Below the pieces are notes generated by a model. That model was not told the DNA's origin, did no database searches, and saw only the letters and a list, made by a program, of their open reading frames with translations. From Chloroflexota bacterium (GTDB lineage: Bacteria; Chloroflexota; Anaerolineae; Anaerolineales; Anaerolineaceae), in the NCBI GenBank assembly GCA_023406965.1, contig JAEXTI010000424.1, positions 1-6,357 of the forward strand: a stretch of DNA of 6,357 bases, in the 5' to 3' direction. Below, in pieces: positions 1 to 5,899 of this stretch. The translations under genes were made by a program, and so were the position numbers. Each line of letters starts with the position of its first letter. Position 1 is the stretch's first letter.

Positions 1-831
1 ACCCAGAAAACCGTGCTGGAGCGGCGCGCTCCCCCTACTTTCGATGTGTTGATTGAGATTATCGAGCGCGACCGGATGGCGGTACACCCAGACGTAGCTG
101 CCTCGGTGGATGCGCTGGTGCGTAGTATGCCCCTGCAGCCCGAGGTGCGCTTCCGCAGCCCGGAAGGAGAGGTGGTCATTGAACAGGCGCCCCCGCCGAT
201 GGTGCACAGCGTGAGTTATAACCAGCCGCAGGGTTTTCGGCGCGGAATGGGACCTTCGGCAGGTGAGCGCTTTGCCGCCTCGCCCGAACAGCGCCCTGCC
301 AGCGGCCCAATGCGCATGAACGGCGAACCACAATCTCCGGTGGAGTCTGCCCGCGGTCAGACCCTCCAGGCGGTGCGGGTGTTCCCTTACGGCGTGGCGC
401 GCAACCGCTTGATGCAAAGCGCCAAGCGCCTGGGCGTGCCGGCCATCGTGGTGCGTGAGATCGGCGAGGCCGACGCGCTGATCACCTTGCGCGCCTACTA
501 TCGCAGCCGCGAGCAGACCATCCTGGAAGCCGAACAACGGGGCATGCCCATTTATGTTCTGCGAGCTAACACCAATAATCAGATCGAGCAGTTGCTGGCC
601 GAGTTATTCAACCTGTCCACCTCACCGGCTTTACCGGATAATTGGGATGAGTTCACCCTGCAAACTCAGGCCGCCATTCAAATGGTGATGAGCGGTGAGC
701 GCTATGTCGATTTGGCTCCAGCTTCGGCAGCCATCCGGCGGATGCAGCATGAGATGGCCCGCCAGGCCGAGTTGATTTCGCAATCCTATGGAAAGGAGCC
801 TAACCGGCGGGTGCGGATTTACCGCGAGTAA
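1..831 (+). CDS. R3H-domain nucleic-acid-binding ATPase (Ycf45/SpoIIIAA-like), C-terminal part, 5' truncated
   Basis: The reading frame is open from base 1 (first codon ACC), so the gene starts upstream; the GTG at 13 is only an internal codon. The visible 276 residues end at TAA 829-831. The opening stretch (ERRAPPTFDVLIEI, then ERDRMAVHPDVAASVDALV) matches the segment that follows the AAA+ ATPase core in the Ycf45/SpoIIIAA-like R3H family; the P-loop itself lies outside the window. Bases about 190-355 encode a Pro/Gly/Arg/Glu-rich, probably disordered linker. A conserved segment follows (VRVFPYGVARNRL and EADALITLRAYYR), then the C-terminal R3H domain at about 690-826. Its R-x3-H signature is Arg (736-738) and His (748-750), followed by the typical ending GKEPNRRVRIY. 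R3H domains bind single-stranded nucleic acid; the cellular role of this bacterial family is poorly defined. The gene ends 19 bases before tmk. Family assignment is firm; function is inferred. Confidence 0.88.
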   Translation, partial: TQKTVLERRAPPTFDVLIEIIERDRMAVHPDVAASVDALVRSMPLQPEVRFRSPEGEVVIEQAPPPMVHSVSYNQPQGFRRGMGPSAGERFAASPEQRPASGPMRMNGEPQSPVESARGQTLQAVRVFPYGVARNRLMQSAKRLGVPAIVVREIGEADALITLRAYYRSREQTILEAEQRGMPIYVLRANTNNQIEQLLAELFNLSTSPALPDNWDEFTLQTQAAIQMVMSGERYVDLAPASAAIRRMQHEMARQAELISQSYGKEPNRRVRIYRE

Positions 832-850
832 ACCCTTCCGGCATCGCACC

Positions 851-1468
851 ATGTTCATCACTTTTGAAGGCCCGGAGGGTAGTGGAAAGACCACCCAGAT
901 CAGGCGGTTGGCTGAATTCTTGCGCGAGGGTGGTCACGAGGTGCTTTGCACGCGCGAGCCGGGCGGCACGCCCATTAGCGATCAGATTCGCGCGGTGATT
1001 ACCAACCTGGAAAACACCGCCATGCACCCGCGCACCGAGATTTTGCTTTTCCAGGCTTCGCGTGCGCAGCACGTGGAGGAGTTGATCCGCCCGGCGTCGG
1101 AGGCAGGCAAGCTGGTGCTGTGCGATCGCTACGCCGACTCGACCCTGGCGTATCAGGGCTATGGGCATGGCTACGACCTGGAGATGTTGCGCAAGCTGAT
1201 CGACTTTGCCACCGGCGGTCTGCAGCCCGACCTGACTATCTTGTTGGATGTGGACGTGGAGGCGGGCCTGCGGCGCAAGCAGCGCGGATCGGAATGGAAC
1301 CGCCTGGATGCCTACGCATTGGAATTTCATCGCCGGGTGCGCGAGGGTTACTTTGAATTGGTGCGCAGCCACCCCGATCGCTGGGTGGTAGTGGATGCCG
1401 GCCGTTCGCCGGAGGCTGTGCAATCGGATTTGCGCCAAATTTTGACTGAGCGGCTGGCGAATAAATGA
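851..1468 (+). CDS. tmk: Thymidylate kinase (dTMP kinase)
   Basis: The 205-residue protein phosphorylates dTMP to dTDP with ATP in the cytoplasm, the step common to the de novo and salvage routes to dTTP. Visible motifs are the P-loop G7-PEGSGKT14, TREPGGT at 34-40, the DRY motif at D92-R93-Y94 followed by the substrate-loop sequence STLAYQGYGHG, and a basic LID region at about 141-152 (RRKQRGSEWNRL). The P-loop has no Arg and the LID is Arg-rich, which resembles the E. coli-type (type II) enzyme. Length is normal for the family. ATG 851 was chosen because the family begins directly with a strand leading into the P-loop. An in-frame ATG at 788 would add 21 unrelated residues and overlap the R3H gene. 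There is no clear Shine-Dalgarno before 851, so translation may depend on coupling to the upstream gene. The TGA stop (1466-1468) overlaps the next ATG. Confidence 0.95.
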   Translation: MFITFEGPEGSGKTTQIRRLAEFLREGGHEVLCTREPGGTPISDQIRAVITNLENTAMHPRTEILLFQASRAQHVEELIRPASEAGKLVLCDRYADSTLAYQGYGHGYDLEMLRKLIDFATGGLQPDLTILLDVDVEAGLRRKQRGSEWNRLDAYALEFHRRVREGYFELVRSHPDRWVVVDAGRSPEAVQSDLRQILTERLANK

Positions 1469-2736
1469 AGCCTGGCGTTACCGTGAGGGTCGCGACAGCC
1501 TGGATTCTCGCCGCTGGTTGGCTGGCGGCGTGCGCTGCCCCTGCTCCGACGCCTGCCCCAACCCTTACGCTGGAGCCTTCGGTGACTCCGCTCATTTTGC
1601 CGACGGCTTTGCCCGAGACAATGGAATGCCTGGTGGTCAGCACCGATCCAACCGCTACTCCTGAAGGAAATGCGCTCTTTCCACCTGCCGGGCAGCCCGG
1701 AGACTTTGTTCTGGGCCCTGACTCCGCCCCGATCACCTTTCTGGAATACGGCGATGTGCAGTCGCCCGCCGTGGCCTTGCTGGATACGGTCCTGACCGGA
1801 CTGGTAGCGCGCAATCAGAACAAAATCCGCTGGGTCTACCGCCCGTTTCCCATTCCGGCCAACGATAAATCCGTGTTGGCGGCGGCGGCTTTAATGGCGG
1901 CGGGAAAGCAGGAGCGCTTCTGGCCGATGCACCATCTGCTCATTCCCCGGCAGGAACAGTGGTCGGGCTTGACCCCCGAGGAATTTGAGGCCTGGTTACT
2001 GGAAGATGAAAATGCCCCCGCCAATGGCCTGGACGCAGACCAACTTATAGCTGATATGCGGGACGAGCAGGTGCAGCAGGCAGCCCTCGATGCGCAGCAG
2101 CGGGGCCTGGACATGGGTATTCCCACCGTGCCGTTCCTGCTCATCAACGGGCGTATTTATACCGGGCCGCGTGATTCGGGTAGCTTGCAGATGCTGGTCG
2201 ATTTGGCGAACCTGGATCAAATTCAGTTTGACACCTGCCCGCCGTTTGTCATCGATCCTCAGAACCAATATCTGGCCACGCTGAGAACCAATCGCGGCGA
2301 CGTGGTCTTGCTGTTGGATGCCCAGGCGGCCCCGCTGGCGGTGAATAATTTTGTGTTTTTGGCGCGTCAGGGCTGGTATGACGGTTCGCCCTTCCACAAG
2401 GTCCTGCCGGGGCAGTTAGCCCAATCGGGCGACCCCAGCGGCACAGGCCTGGGCACCCCCGGTTATGCCTTCCGCGATGAGATTGGCGCGCTGCGCTTTG
2501 ACCAGCCTGGGCGCGTGGCGATGGCCAGTGCCGGGGCCAACGGAAATGGCAGCCAGTTTTTCATCACCTATGCTGCGCTGCCCGAATTGAATGGGCAATA
2601 CACCATTTTCGGTCAGGTGCTGGATGGCATGGACGTGCTTGCGGCCCTCACCCCCCGCAACCCATCTCAGATGGGGGAACTGCCGGAAAGTGATACAATT
2701 CTCCAAGTTTTAATTGATGAAAGGGTAAACCAATGA
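1465..2736 (+). CDS. Lipoprotein with DsbA-like domain and cyclophilin domain; both active sites look degenerate
   Basis: This 423-residue protein starts with a lipoprotein signal peptide (hydrophobic core about 8-22, lipobox LAAC, lipidated Cys23), then a Pro/Thr-rich linker. A DsbA-like thioredoxin fold (about 78-255) and a cyclophilin-type peptidyl-prolyl isomerase domain (about 268-420) follow. The fold is recognisable from FLEYGDVQ, the FPIP strand and a cis-Pro loop GIPTVPFLLING (P223). The site where a CxxC should lie reads S100-P-A-V103, so there is no redox pair. In the cyclophilin domain the catalytic Arg (CypA R55) is Lys312 and the CypA F60 position is Gln317, while Q364 and F366 (CypA Q111, F113) remain. 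It is therefore probably weak or inactive as an enzyme and may act as a chaperone or binding partner. It is the tandem paralog of the next gene. Both keep a Cys in the N-terminal linker (C55) and one in a CPP motif between the domains (C258). Its ATG overlaps the tmk stop (ATGA), and its TGA stop overlaps the next start. Confidence 0.88.
   Translation: MKPGVTVRVATAWILAAGWLAACAAPAPTPAPTLTLEPSVTPLILPTALPETMECLVVSTDPTATPEGNALFPPAGQPGDFVLGPDSAPITFLEYGDVQSPAVALLDTVLTGLVARNQNKIRWVYRPFPIPANDKSVLAAAALMAAGKQERFWPMHHLLIPRQEQWSGLTPEEFEAWLLEDENAPANGLDADQLIADMRDEQVQQAALDAQQRGLDMGIPTVPFLLINGRIYTGPRDSGSLQMLVDLANLDQIQFDTCPPFVIDPQNQYLATLRTNRGDVVLLLDAQAAPLAVNNFVFLARQGWYDGSPFHKVLPGQLAQSGDPSGTGLGTPGYAFRDEIGALRFDQPGRVAMASAGANGNGSQFFITYAALPELNGQYTIFGQVLDGMDVLAALTPRNPSQMGELPESDTILQVLIDERVNQ
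2721..2725 (+). promoter_or_regulatory. Ribosome binding site of the candidate selenoprotein gene
   Basis: AAGGG, within GAAAGGG (2719-2725), ends seven bases before ATG 2733. It lies in the last codons of the upstream paralog. Together with the ATGA overlap it supports ATG 2733 and shows that the selenoprotein has its own initiation signal as well as possible translational coupling. Confidence 0.7.
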
Positions 2737-3929
2737 TTAAGAAAGTTCTACCGGTGTTGCTGGCGGCAGCCTTTGTGCTTTCGGCTTGCCAGCCTGGCGG
2801 CAAAGCTGCCATTCCCGACGGCCCGCCGATGGAGGGTTGCATGGTGACCAGCACCATCCCCCAGCCTGATCCGACCGTTCAGGCGCTCATTCCCGCCGTG
2901 GATGATAACGACAATATTCTGGGAAATAAAGAGGCTGCGGTCACGTTCATTGAATATAGCGACTATCAGTGACCGTACTGCGCAATGCTTGCGCCCGTGT
3001 TGGCGCAACTCCACGAGAAATACCCCGACGATGTGCGCATTGTCCACCGCCACTTCCCCATCCCTTCGCACGCCAACGCGTTGATCATGGCCTATGGGGC
3101 CGAGGCTGCCGGCGAGCAAGATAAATTCTTTGAAATGTCTGATGCCATTTATGAGGCTCAGGCCGATTGGTCAACCCTGGCTGAAGCCGACCTGGAAACC
3201 TGGCTGTTCGCCAAGGCCGCCGAGCTGGGTCTGGATGCGGCCAAATACCAGGCCGACTTTACCGATACGACCGTCCGCGGTCGGGTGGATGCTTCGCTGG
3301 AATTGGCCATGACGGTAGGAATCCCAGGCACGCCCTTCCTGTTCATCAATCACATCCCTTACCAAAGCGACATGTCGCTGGGTACGCTTTCATCGCTGGT
3401 CGAGTTGTTTGCTCTGGCCGATGAACAGTACCAACAGTGCCCACCTATGATTGTTGATACCGCAAAGCAGTACTCGGTGGTGATGAAAACCACCAAGGGT
3501 GATATCAAAATGAACTTATTCGCCGATCAGGCTCCTCTGGCCGTAAACAGTTTCGTCTTCCTGGCCAGGCAGGGCTGGTTCGACGACGTGCCCTTCCACC
3601 GCGTGCTGCCTGGGTTTGTTGCCCAGGCCGGTGACCCGAGCGGCTCGGGCATGGGCGGCCCCGGTTACCAATTTGACAACGAAAACGCTGAAGCGGTCTT
3701 TGACCGGGCCGGGCTGGTGGCGATGGCCAATAGTGGCGCCAACACCAACGGCAGCCAGTTCTTCATCACTTACGACGCCGCGCCGGACTTGAATGGCGAC
3801 TACACCATTTTTGGCGAGGTGGTGGAAGGCATGGACATTGCAGAGAGTCTGACGGCCCGCGATCCTGCCAGTGGCGCGGAACTGCCCGATGCAGACCGGA
3901 TCATCAGCGTCAAGATCACGGAGAAATAG
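2733..3929 (+). CDS. Candidate selenoprotein: lipoprotein DsbA-like (UPYC) - cyclophilin fusion, read through in-frame TGA
   Basis: One frame runs from ATG 2733 to TAG 3927-3929, interrupted only by TGA 2970-2972. Read as selenocysteine this gives 398 residues. Order: lipoprotein signal peptide (MIKKVLPVLLAAAFVLSAC, lipobox LSAC, Cys19), short linker, DsbA-like thioredoxin fold (about 57-230), cyclophilin domain (about 247-396). The TGA is codon 80, in FIEYSDYQ-U-PYC, exactly at the N-terminal nucleophile of a DsbA-type CPYC motif; C83 is the resolving Cys. The cis-Pro is P201 in GIPGTP. The cyclophilin keeps R290, F295, Q298, Q342 and F344, matching catalytic or binding residues of CypA (R55, F60, Q63, Q111, F113), so it should be active. 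The likely role is disulfide formation, reduction or isomerisation plus proline isomerisation, tethered to the outer face of the membrane. Similarity to the upstream paralog continues smoothly across the TGA. The alternative is a sequencing error or a recent nonsense mutation of TGC or TGT. Sec machinery is not visible here. Confidence 0.8.
2970..2972 (+). other. In-frame TGA, probable selenocysteine codon (Sec80)
   Basis: The codon lies between GACTATCAG (DYQ) and CCGTACTGC (PYC) in the DsbA-like gene, where the family has Cys. The frame continues open for 318 further codons with strong similarity to the upstream paralog. TGA is an ordinary stop for tmk (1466-1468), the upstream paralog (2734-2736), the PrsW-family gene (5229-5231) and the DedA gene (5878-5880), so genome-wide TGA reassignment does not explain it. 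No selA, selB, selC or selD lies in the window. Confidence 0.75.
2989..3008 (+). promoter_or_regulatory. Candidate bacterial SECIS hairpin
   Basis: TTGCGCC (2989-2995) pairs perfectly with GGCGCAA (3002-3008), enclosing the six-base loop CGTGTT (2996-3001). The loop starts 24 bases after the TGA. Bacterial SECIS elements bound by SelB usually have a short apical loop about 16-37 bases after the UGA, with a G in the first two loop positions; here the second is G. I could not find a convincing extended lower stem or the bulged U of the E. coli fdhF element. A competing hairpin, GCGCAA (2980-2985) with TTGCGC (2989-2994) around a three-base loop, uses the same central strand. The pairing is seen directly; the SECIS function is inferred. 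Confidence 0.6.
3920..3924 (+). promoter_or_regulatory. Ribosome binding site deciding the GTG start at 3930
   Basis: GGAGA lies at the very end of the candidate selenoprotein gene, five bases before GTG 3930. This favours the GTG that directly follows the TAG stop over the in-frame ATG at 3981 (Met18). Confidence 0.65.
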
Positions 3930-5231
3930 GTGGAGAGACCTCCTTTCCGGTTGCATGTAGGCTCGCTGCTGCAAGCATTGATGAGCGGGGCGGGCCTGGC
4001 CCTGGCGGTTTTAGGGATGTTGGCCTGTATTGGCCTGGGAATCTACTTGAGCCGCGCTGGCGAGTTTTTTGACAACGCCCAGCTCAATTCGATTCTTGGG
4101 CTGGCCTGGGTCTCGGGCATCTTTGGGCTGGCTGCGTTGCCTTCGCTGGTTCTGGCGGTGAGGCGCTTGCTGGCCCCCGACCGGGCACAAGGTTCTGCGC
4201 CGGGACGCTTCCGGCTGGCGAGCCTGCTTATGCTGGTGTGGCCGCTGGCGTTGGCAGGCGGTTTTGCCGCTCAAAAATCCGGCGCGCCGCTATGGGTGTT
4301 TCTGCCTTTGCACACCCTGGCAACCATCCTGCCGTTGTGGTGGCTGGTTGAGTTCTGCCGCCGTGGTTTGCAGGGCGGCACGGCGCAGCGTGGTTGGGGC
4401 ACGTTCAACTTTGCCCTGTTTGTCTCCAATCCCCTGGCGGTGGTTGTGGAATTGGTGGGTGGCATCGGCGGCTTGTTTGCGATTGGTGTATTCTTGGCGT
4501 CCAAGCCCGAAATGGCCGCTCGCTTCGAGCAGTTGCAAAGCGATATATTTGCCTTGCAAAACGATCCGGCAGCCCTGCAAGAACTGTTCATGCCGTTCTT
4601 TTCAGACCCAATCATCTTGCTGGTGGCGCTGGTGGCAATCGCTGGAATAGTGCCGCTGCTGGAAGAACTGACCAAACCGCTGGCGGTGTGGGTCATGGGC
4701 GGGCGGAAGATTACTCCGGCGGAGGGATTTGTGCTGGGGGCCATTGCTGGCGGGGCCTTTGCTGTACAGGAAACGCTGCTCTCGGCGATCAGTGTGGCTC
4801 CTGAAAGCTGGCTGGGTGTGATTGTAGGTCGGGCCGGAACCGGCGCGTTGCACGTGACTACTGCCGCGCTGATGGGCCGGGCCATCGCCGAAGTGTGGAA
4901 CGGTGGGAGCTGGCTGCGAGCCGTTGGAACTTACTTGGCAGTGGTTTTCATGCATGGAGCATGGAATACCTTCAGCGTGCTGTCCGGATTTGGGCAATTC
5001 TTTACTGACTCCAGCTTTTTACACCAACTGCTGAACCTGCTGGGGAAAGCCAGCGTGGTGTTCATGGTGCTGCTGACGGCGGGATTCATACTCCTGTTGT
5101 GGTATTCGAACCGTCAGTTAAGCCGCGTGGCTGTGGTAGAATCGATGGGTATTTCAGCGCCCCCGGTCATCGCGCCGGAGGAGCCTCAGGAAGAAGGAAC
5201 ATTGGATGGAAGTAATTCAGAACGTATTTGA
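3930..5231 (+). CDS. PrsW-family intramembrane metalloprotease, extended form
   Basis: The 433-residue, strongly hydrophobic protein has roughly eight to ten candidate membrane segments (about 20-42, 53-80, 95-115, 121-142, 157-190, 225-243, 262-290, 302-320, 333-355, 370-392). The second half carries the PrsW signatures in order: P-x3-EELTK with E245, E246 and K249; FAVQE with E281; LHVTTAALMG with H308; and MHGAWN with H342 and N346. In Bacillus subtilis PrsW makes the first cut in the anti-sigma factor RsiW in response to envelope stress. The substrate here is unknown and no sigma or anti-sigma gene lies in the window. The protein is much larger than B. subtilis PrsW, with about 225 residues of extra, mostly membrane-spanning sequence before the catalytic core and an acidic Pro/Glu-rich tail (about 408-433). 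GTG 3930 follows the preceding stop directly and has a Shine-Dalgarno. The 3' end overlaps the DedA gene by 26 bases. Family assignment is good; the role is inferred. Confidence 0.85.
   Translation: MERPPFRLHVGSLLQALMSGAGLALAVLGMLACIGLGIYLSRAGEFFDNAQLNSILGLAWVSGIFGLAALPSLVLAVRRLLAPDRAQGSAPGRFRLASLLMLVWPLALAGGFAAQKSGAPLWVFLPLHTLATILPLWWLVEFCRRGLQGGTAQRGWGTFNFALFVSNPLAVVVELVGGIGGLFAIGVFLASKPEMAARFEQLQSDIFALQNDPAALQELFMPFFSDPIILLVALVAIAGIVPLLEELTKPLAVWVMGGRKITPAEGFVLGAIAGGAFAVQETLLSAISVAPESWLGVIVGRAGTGALHVTTAALMGRAIAEVWNGGSWLRAVGTYLAVVFMHGAWNTFSVLSGFGQFFTDSSFLHQLLNLLGKASVVFMVLLTAGFILLLWYSNRQLSRVAVVESMGISAPPVIAPEEPQEEGTLDGSNSERI
5188..5198 (+). promoter_or_regulatory. Ribosome binding site of the DedA-family gene
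   Basis: A purine-rich run, AGGAAGAAGGA, contains AAGGA (5194-5198) seven bases before ATG 5206. It lies inside the end of the PrsW-family gene and supports the overlapping start. Confidence 0.7.
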
Positions 5232-5880
5232 ATGGTTTATTCATTTTGTCCTGCACATGGACGAGCAACTGCCCATCATCATTGGGCAGATCGGTGGTTG
5301 GACCTACCTGGCTTTGTTTGTTGTGATTTTCATCGAGACCGGTGTGGTGATTATGCCCTTCCTGCCCGGCGATTCGCTGTTGTTTGCCGCGGGGGCGGTG
5401 GCAGCCAACCCGCAAACCGGCCTGAACACCTGGGTGTTGTTTGGCCTGTTAGCCACGGCGGCGGTTTTAGGTGATACGGCAAATTATTGGATCGGCCATT
5501 TCATCGGCCCCAAAGTATTCACCGAGAAATCGCGCTTTTTAAAGAAAGAGCATCTTGACCGTACGCAGGCCTTCTACCAGAAGCACGGCGGAAAAACCAT
5601 CTTCCTGGCGCGCTTCATCCCCATCATTCGCACCTTTGCGCCGTTTGTGGCCGGCATTGGCAAGATGAATTACGGTTACTTCATCAGCTACAACATCATC
5701 GGTGGCATTGTGTGGACCGGGTTGTTCCTGACGGCCGGGCATTTCTTTGGAAATCTGCCGGTGGTCAAGGAGAACTTCTCTCTGGTCATCATCGCCATCA
5801 TCGTCATCTCGCTGTTGCCGGCCGTGTTCGAGTACATCAAGGGCCGCCGCGAGAAACCCGCTCCCGCTCCGGTGGAGTGA
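5206..5880 (+). CDS. DedA/VTT-family membrane protein
   Basis: This 224-residue integral membrane protein has the DedA (SNARE-associated/VTT) pattern. E44 sits in the first hydrophobic stretch, P54-G55-D56 follows, then LARFIPIIRTFAPFVAG with R136, P139, R142, T143 and P146, then N163 and W170. The E-x11-D and R-x5-R spacings match the acidic pair and arginine pair known to be essential in E. coli YqjA/YghB. The loop at about 103-130 is charged and the last hydrophobic segment is at about 191-210, followed by a basic tail. DedA-family members are membrane transporters; some flip undecaprenyl phosphate and others phospholipids, often coupled to protons. The exact substrate here cannot be told from sequence. 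It starts inside the PrsW-family gene with a good Shine-Dalgarno and stops 19 bases before an acyltransferase gene, which would fit a lipid-handling role. Confidence 0.92.
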   Translation: MEVIQNVFEWFIHFVLHMDEQLPIIIGQIGGWTYLALFVVIFIETGVVIMPFLPGDSLLFAAGAVAANPQTGLNTWVLFGLLATAAVLGDTANYWIGHFIGPKVFTEKSRFLKKEHLDRTQAFYQKHGGKTIFLARFIPIIRTFAPFVAGIGKMNYGYFISYNIIGGIVWTGLFLTAGHFFGNLPVVKENFSLVIIAIIVISLLPAVFEYIKGRREKPAPAPVE

Positions 5881-5899
5881 TAGAGGCCCAGATAGGCGC

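Noticed and set aside
788..850. Upstream in-frame ATG (788) as the start of tmk
   Set aside because: It would add 21 residues with no resemblance to the family and overlap the R3H gene by 44 bases. ATG 851 begins directly at the conserved MFITFEGPEGSGKT.
800..1438. Long open frame on the minus strand opposite tmk
   Set aside because: It lies wholly antisense to a certain gene, has no recognisable motifs, and is typical of mirror frames in GC-rich DNA.
1787..1798. Small hairpin (CGGT/ACCG) in the upstream paralog at nearly the same offset from codon 100 as the SECIS-like hairpin from the TGA
   Set aside because: Four base pairs in GC-rich coding DNA are easily due to chance. The codon there is TCG (Ser), so there is no reason to call it a decayed SECIS without homologs.
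1236..1814. Minus-strand open frame of 192 codons across the tmk/lipoprotein junction
   Set aside because: It has a low-complexity Ala/Gly/Pro/Ser composition and lies opposite two well-supported coding regions. No motif or ribosome binding site supports it.
2733..2972. Short 79-residue lipoprotein as a complete gene, followed by a separate gene from ATG 2985
   Set aside because: The first part would be a signal peptide plus a fragment of a thioredoxin fold, and the second would lack a signal peptide, the active site and any Shine-Dalgarno. Both lie in the same frame and align end to end with the upstream paralog.
2970..2972. Genome-wide reassignment of TGA (to Trp or Gly)
   Set aside because: TGA ends tmk, the upstream paralog, the PrsW-family gene and the DedA gene at family-appropriate lengths, and Trp is encoded by TGG throughout.
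4271..4885. Minus-strand open frame of 204 codons opposite the PrsW-family gene
   Set aside because: Its Ser/Ala/Pro/Thr-rich composition is what the reverse strand of a hydrophobic membrane-protein gene yields. It has no recognisable domain.
5881..5899. Possible terminator or promoter between the DedA and acyltransferase genes
   Set aside because: The gap is only 19 bases, with no inverted repeat, no T-run and no promoter-like hexamers.
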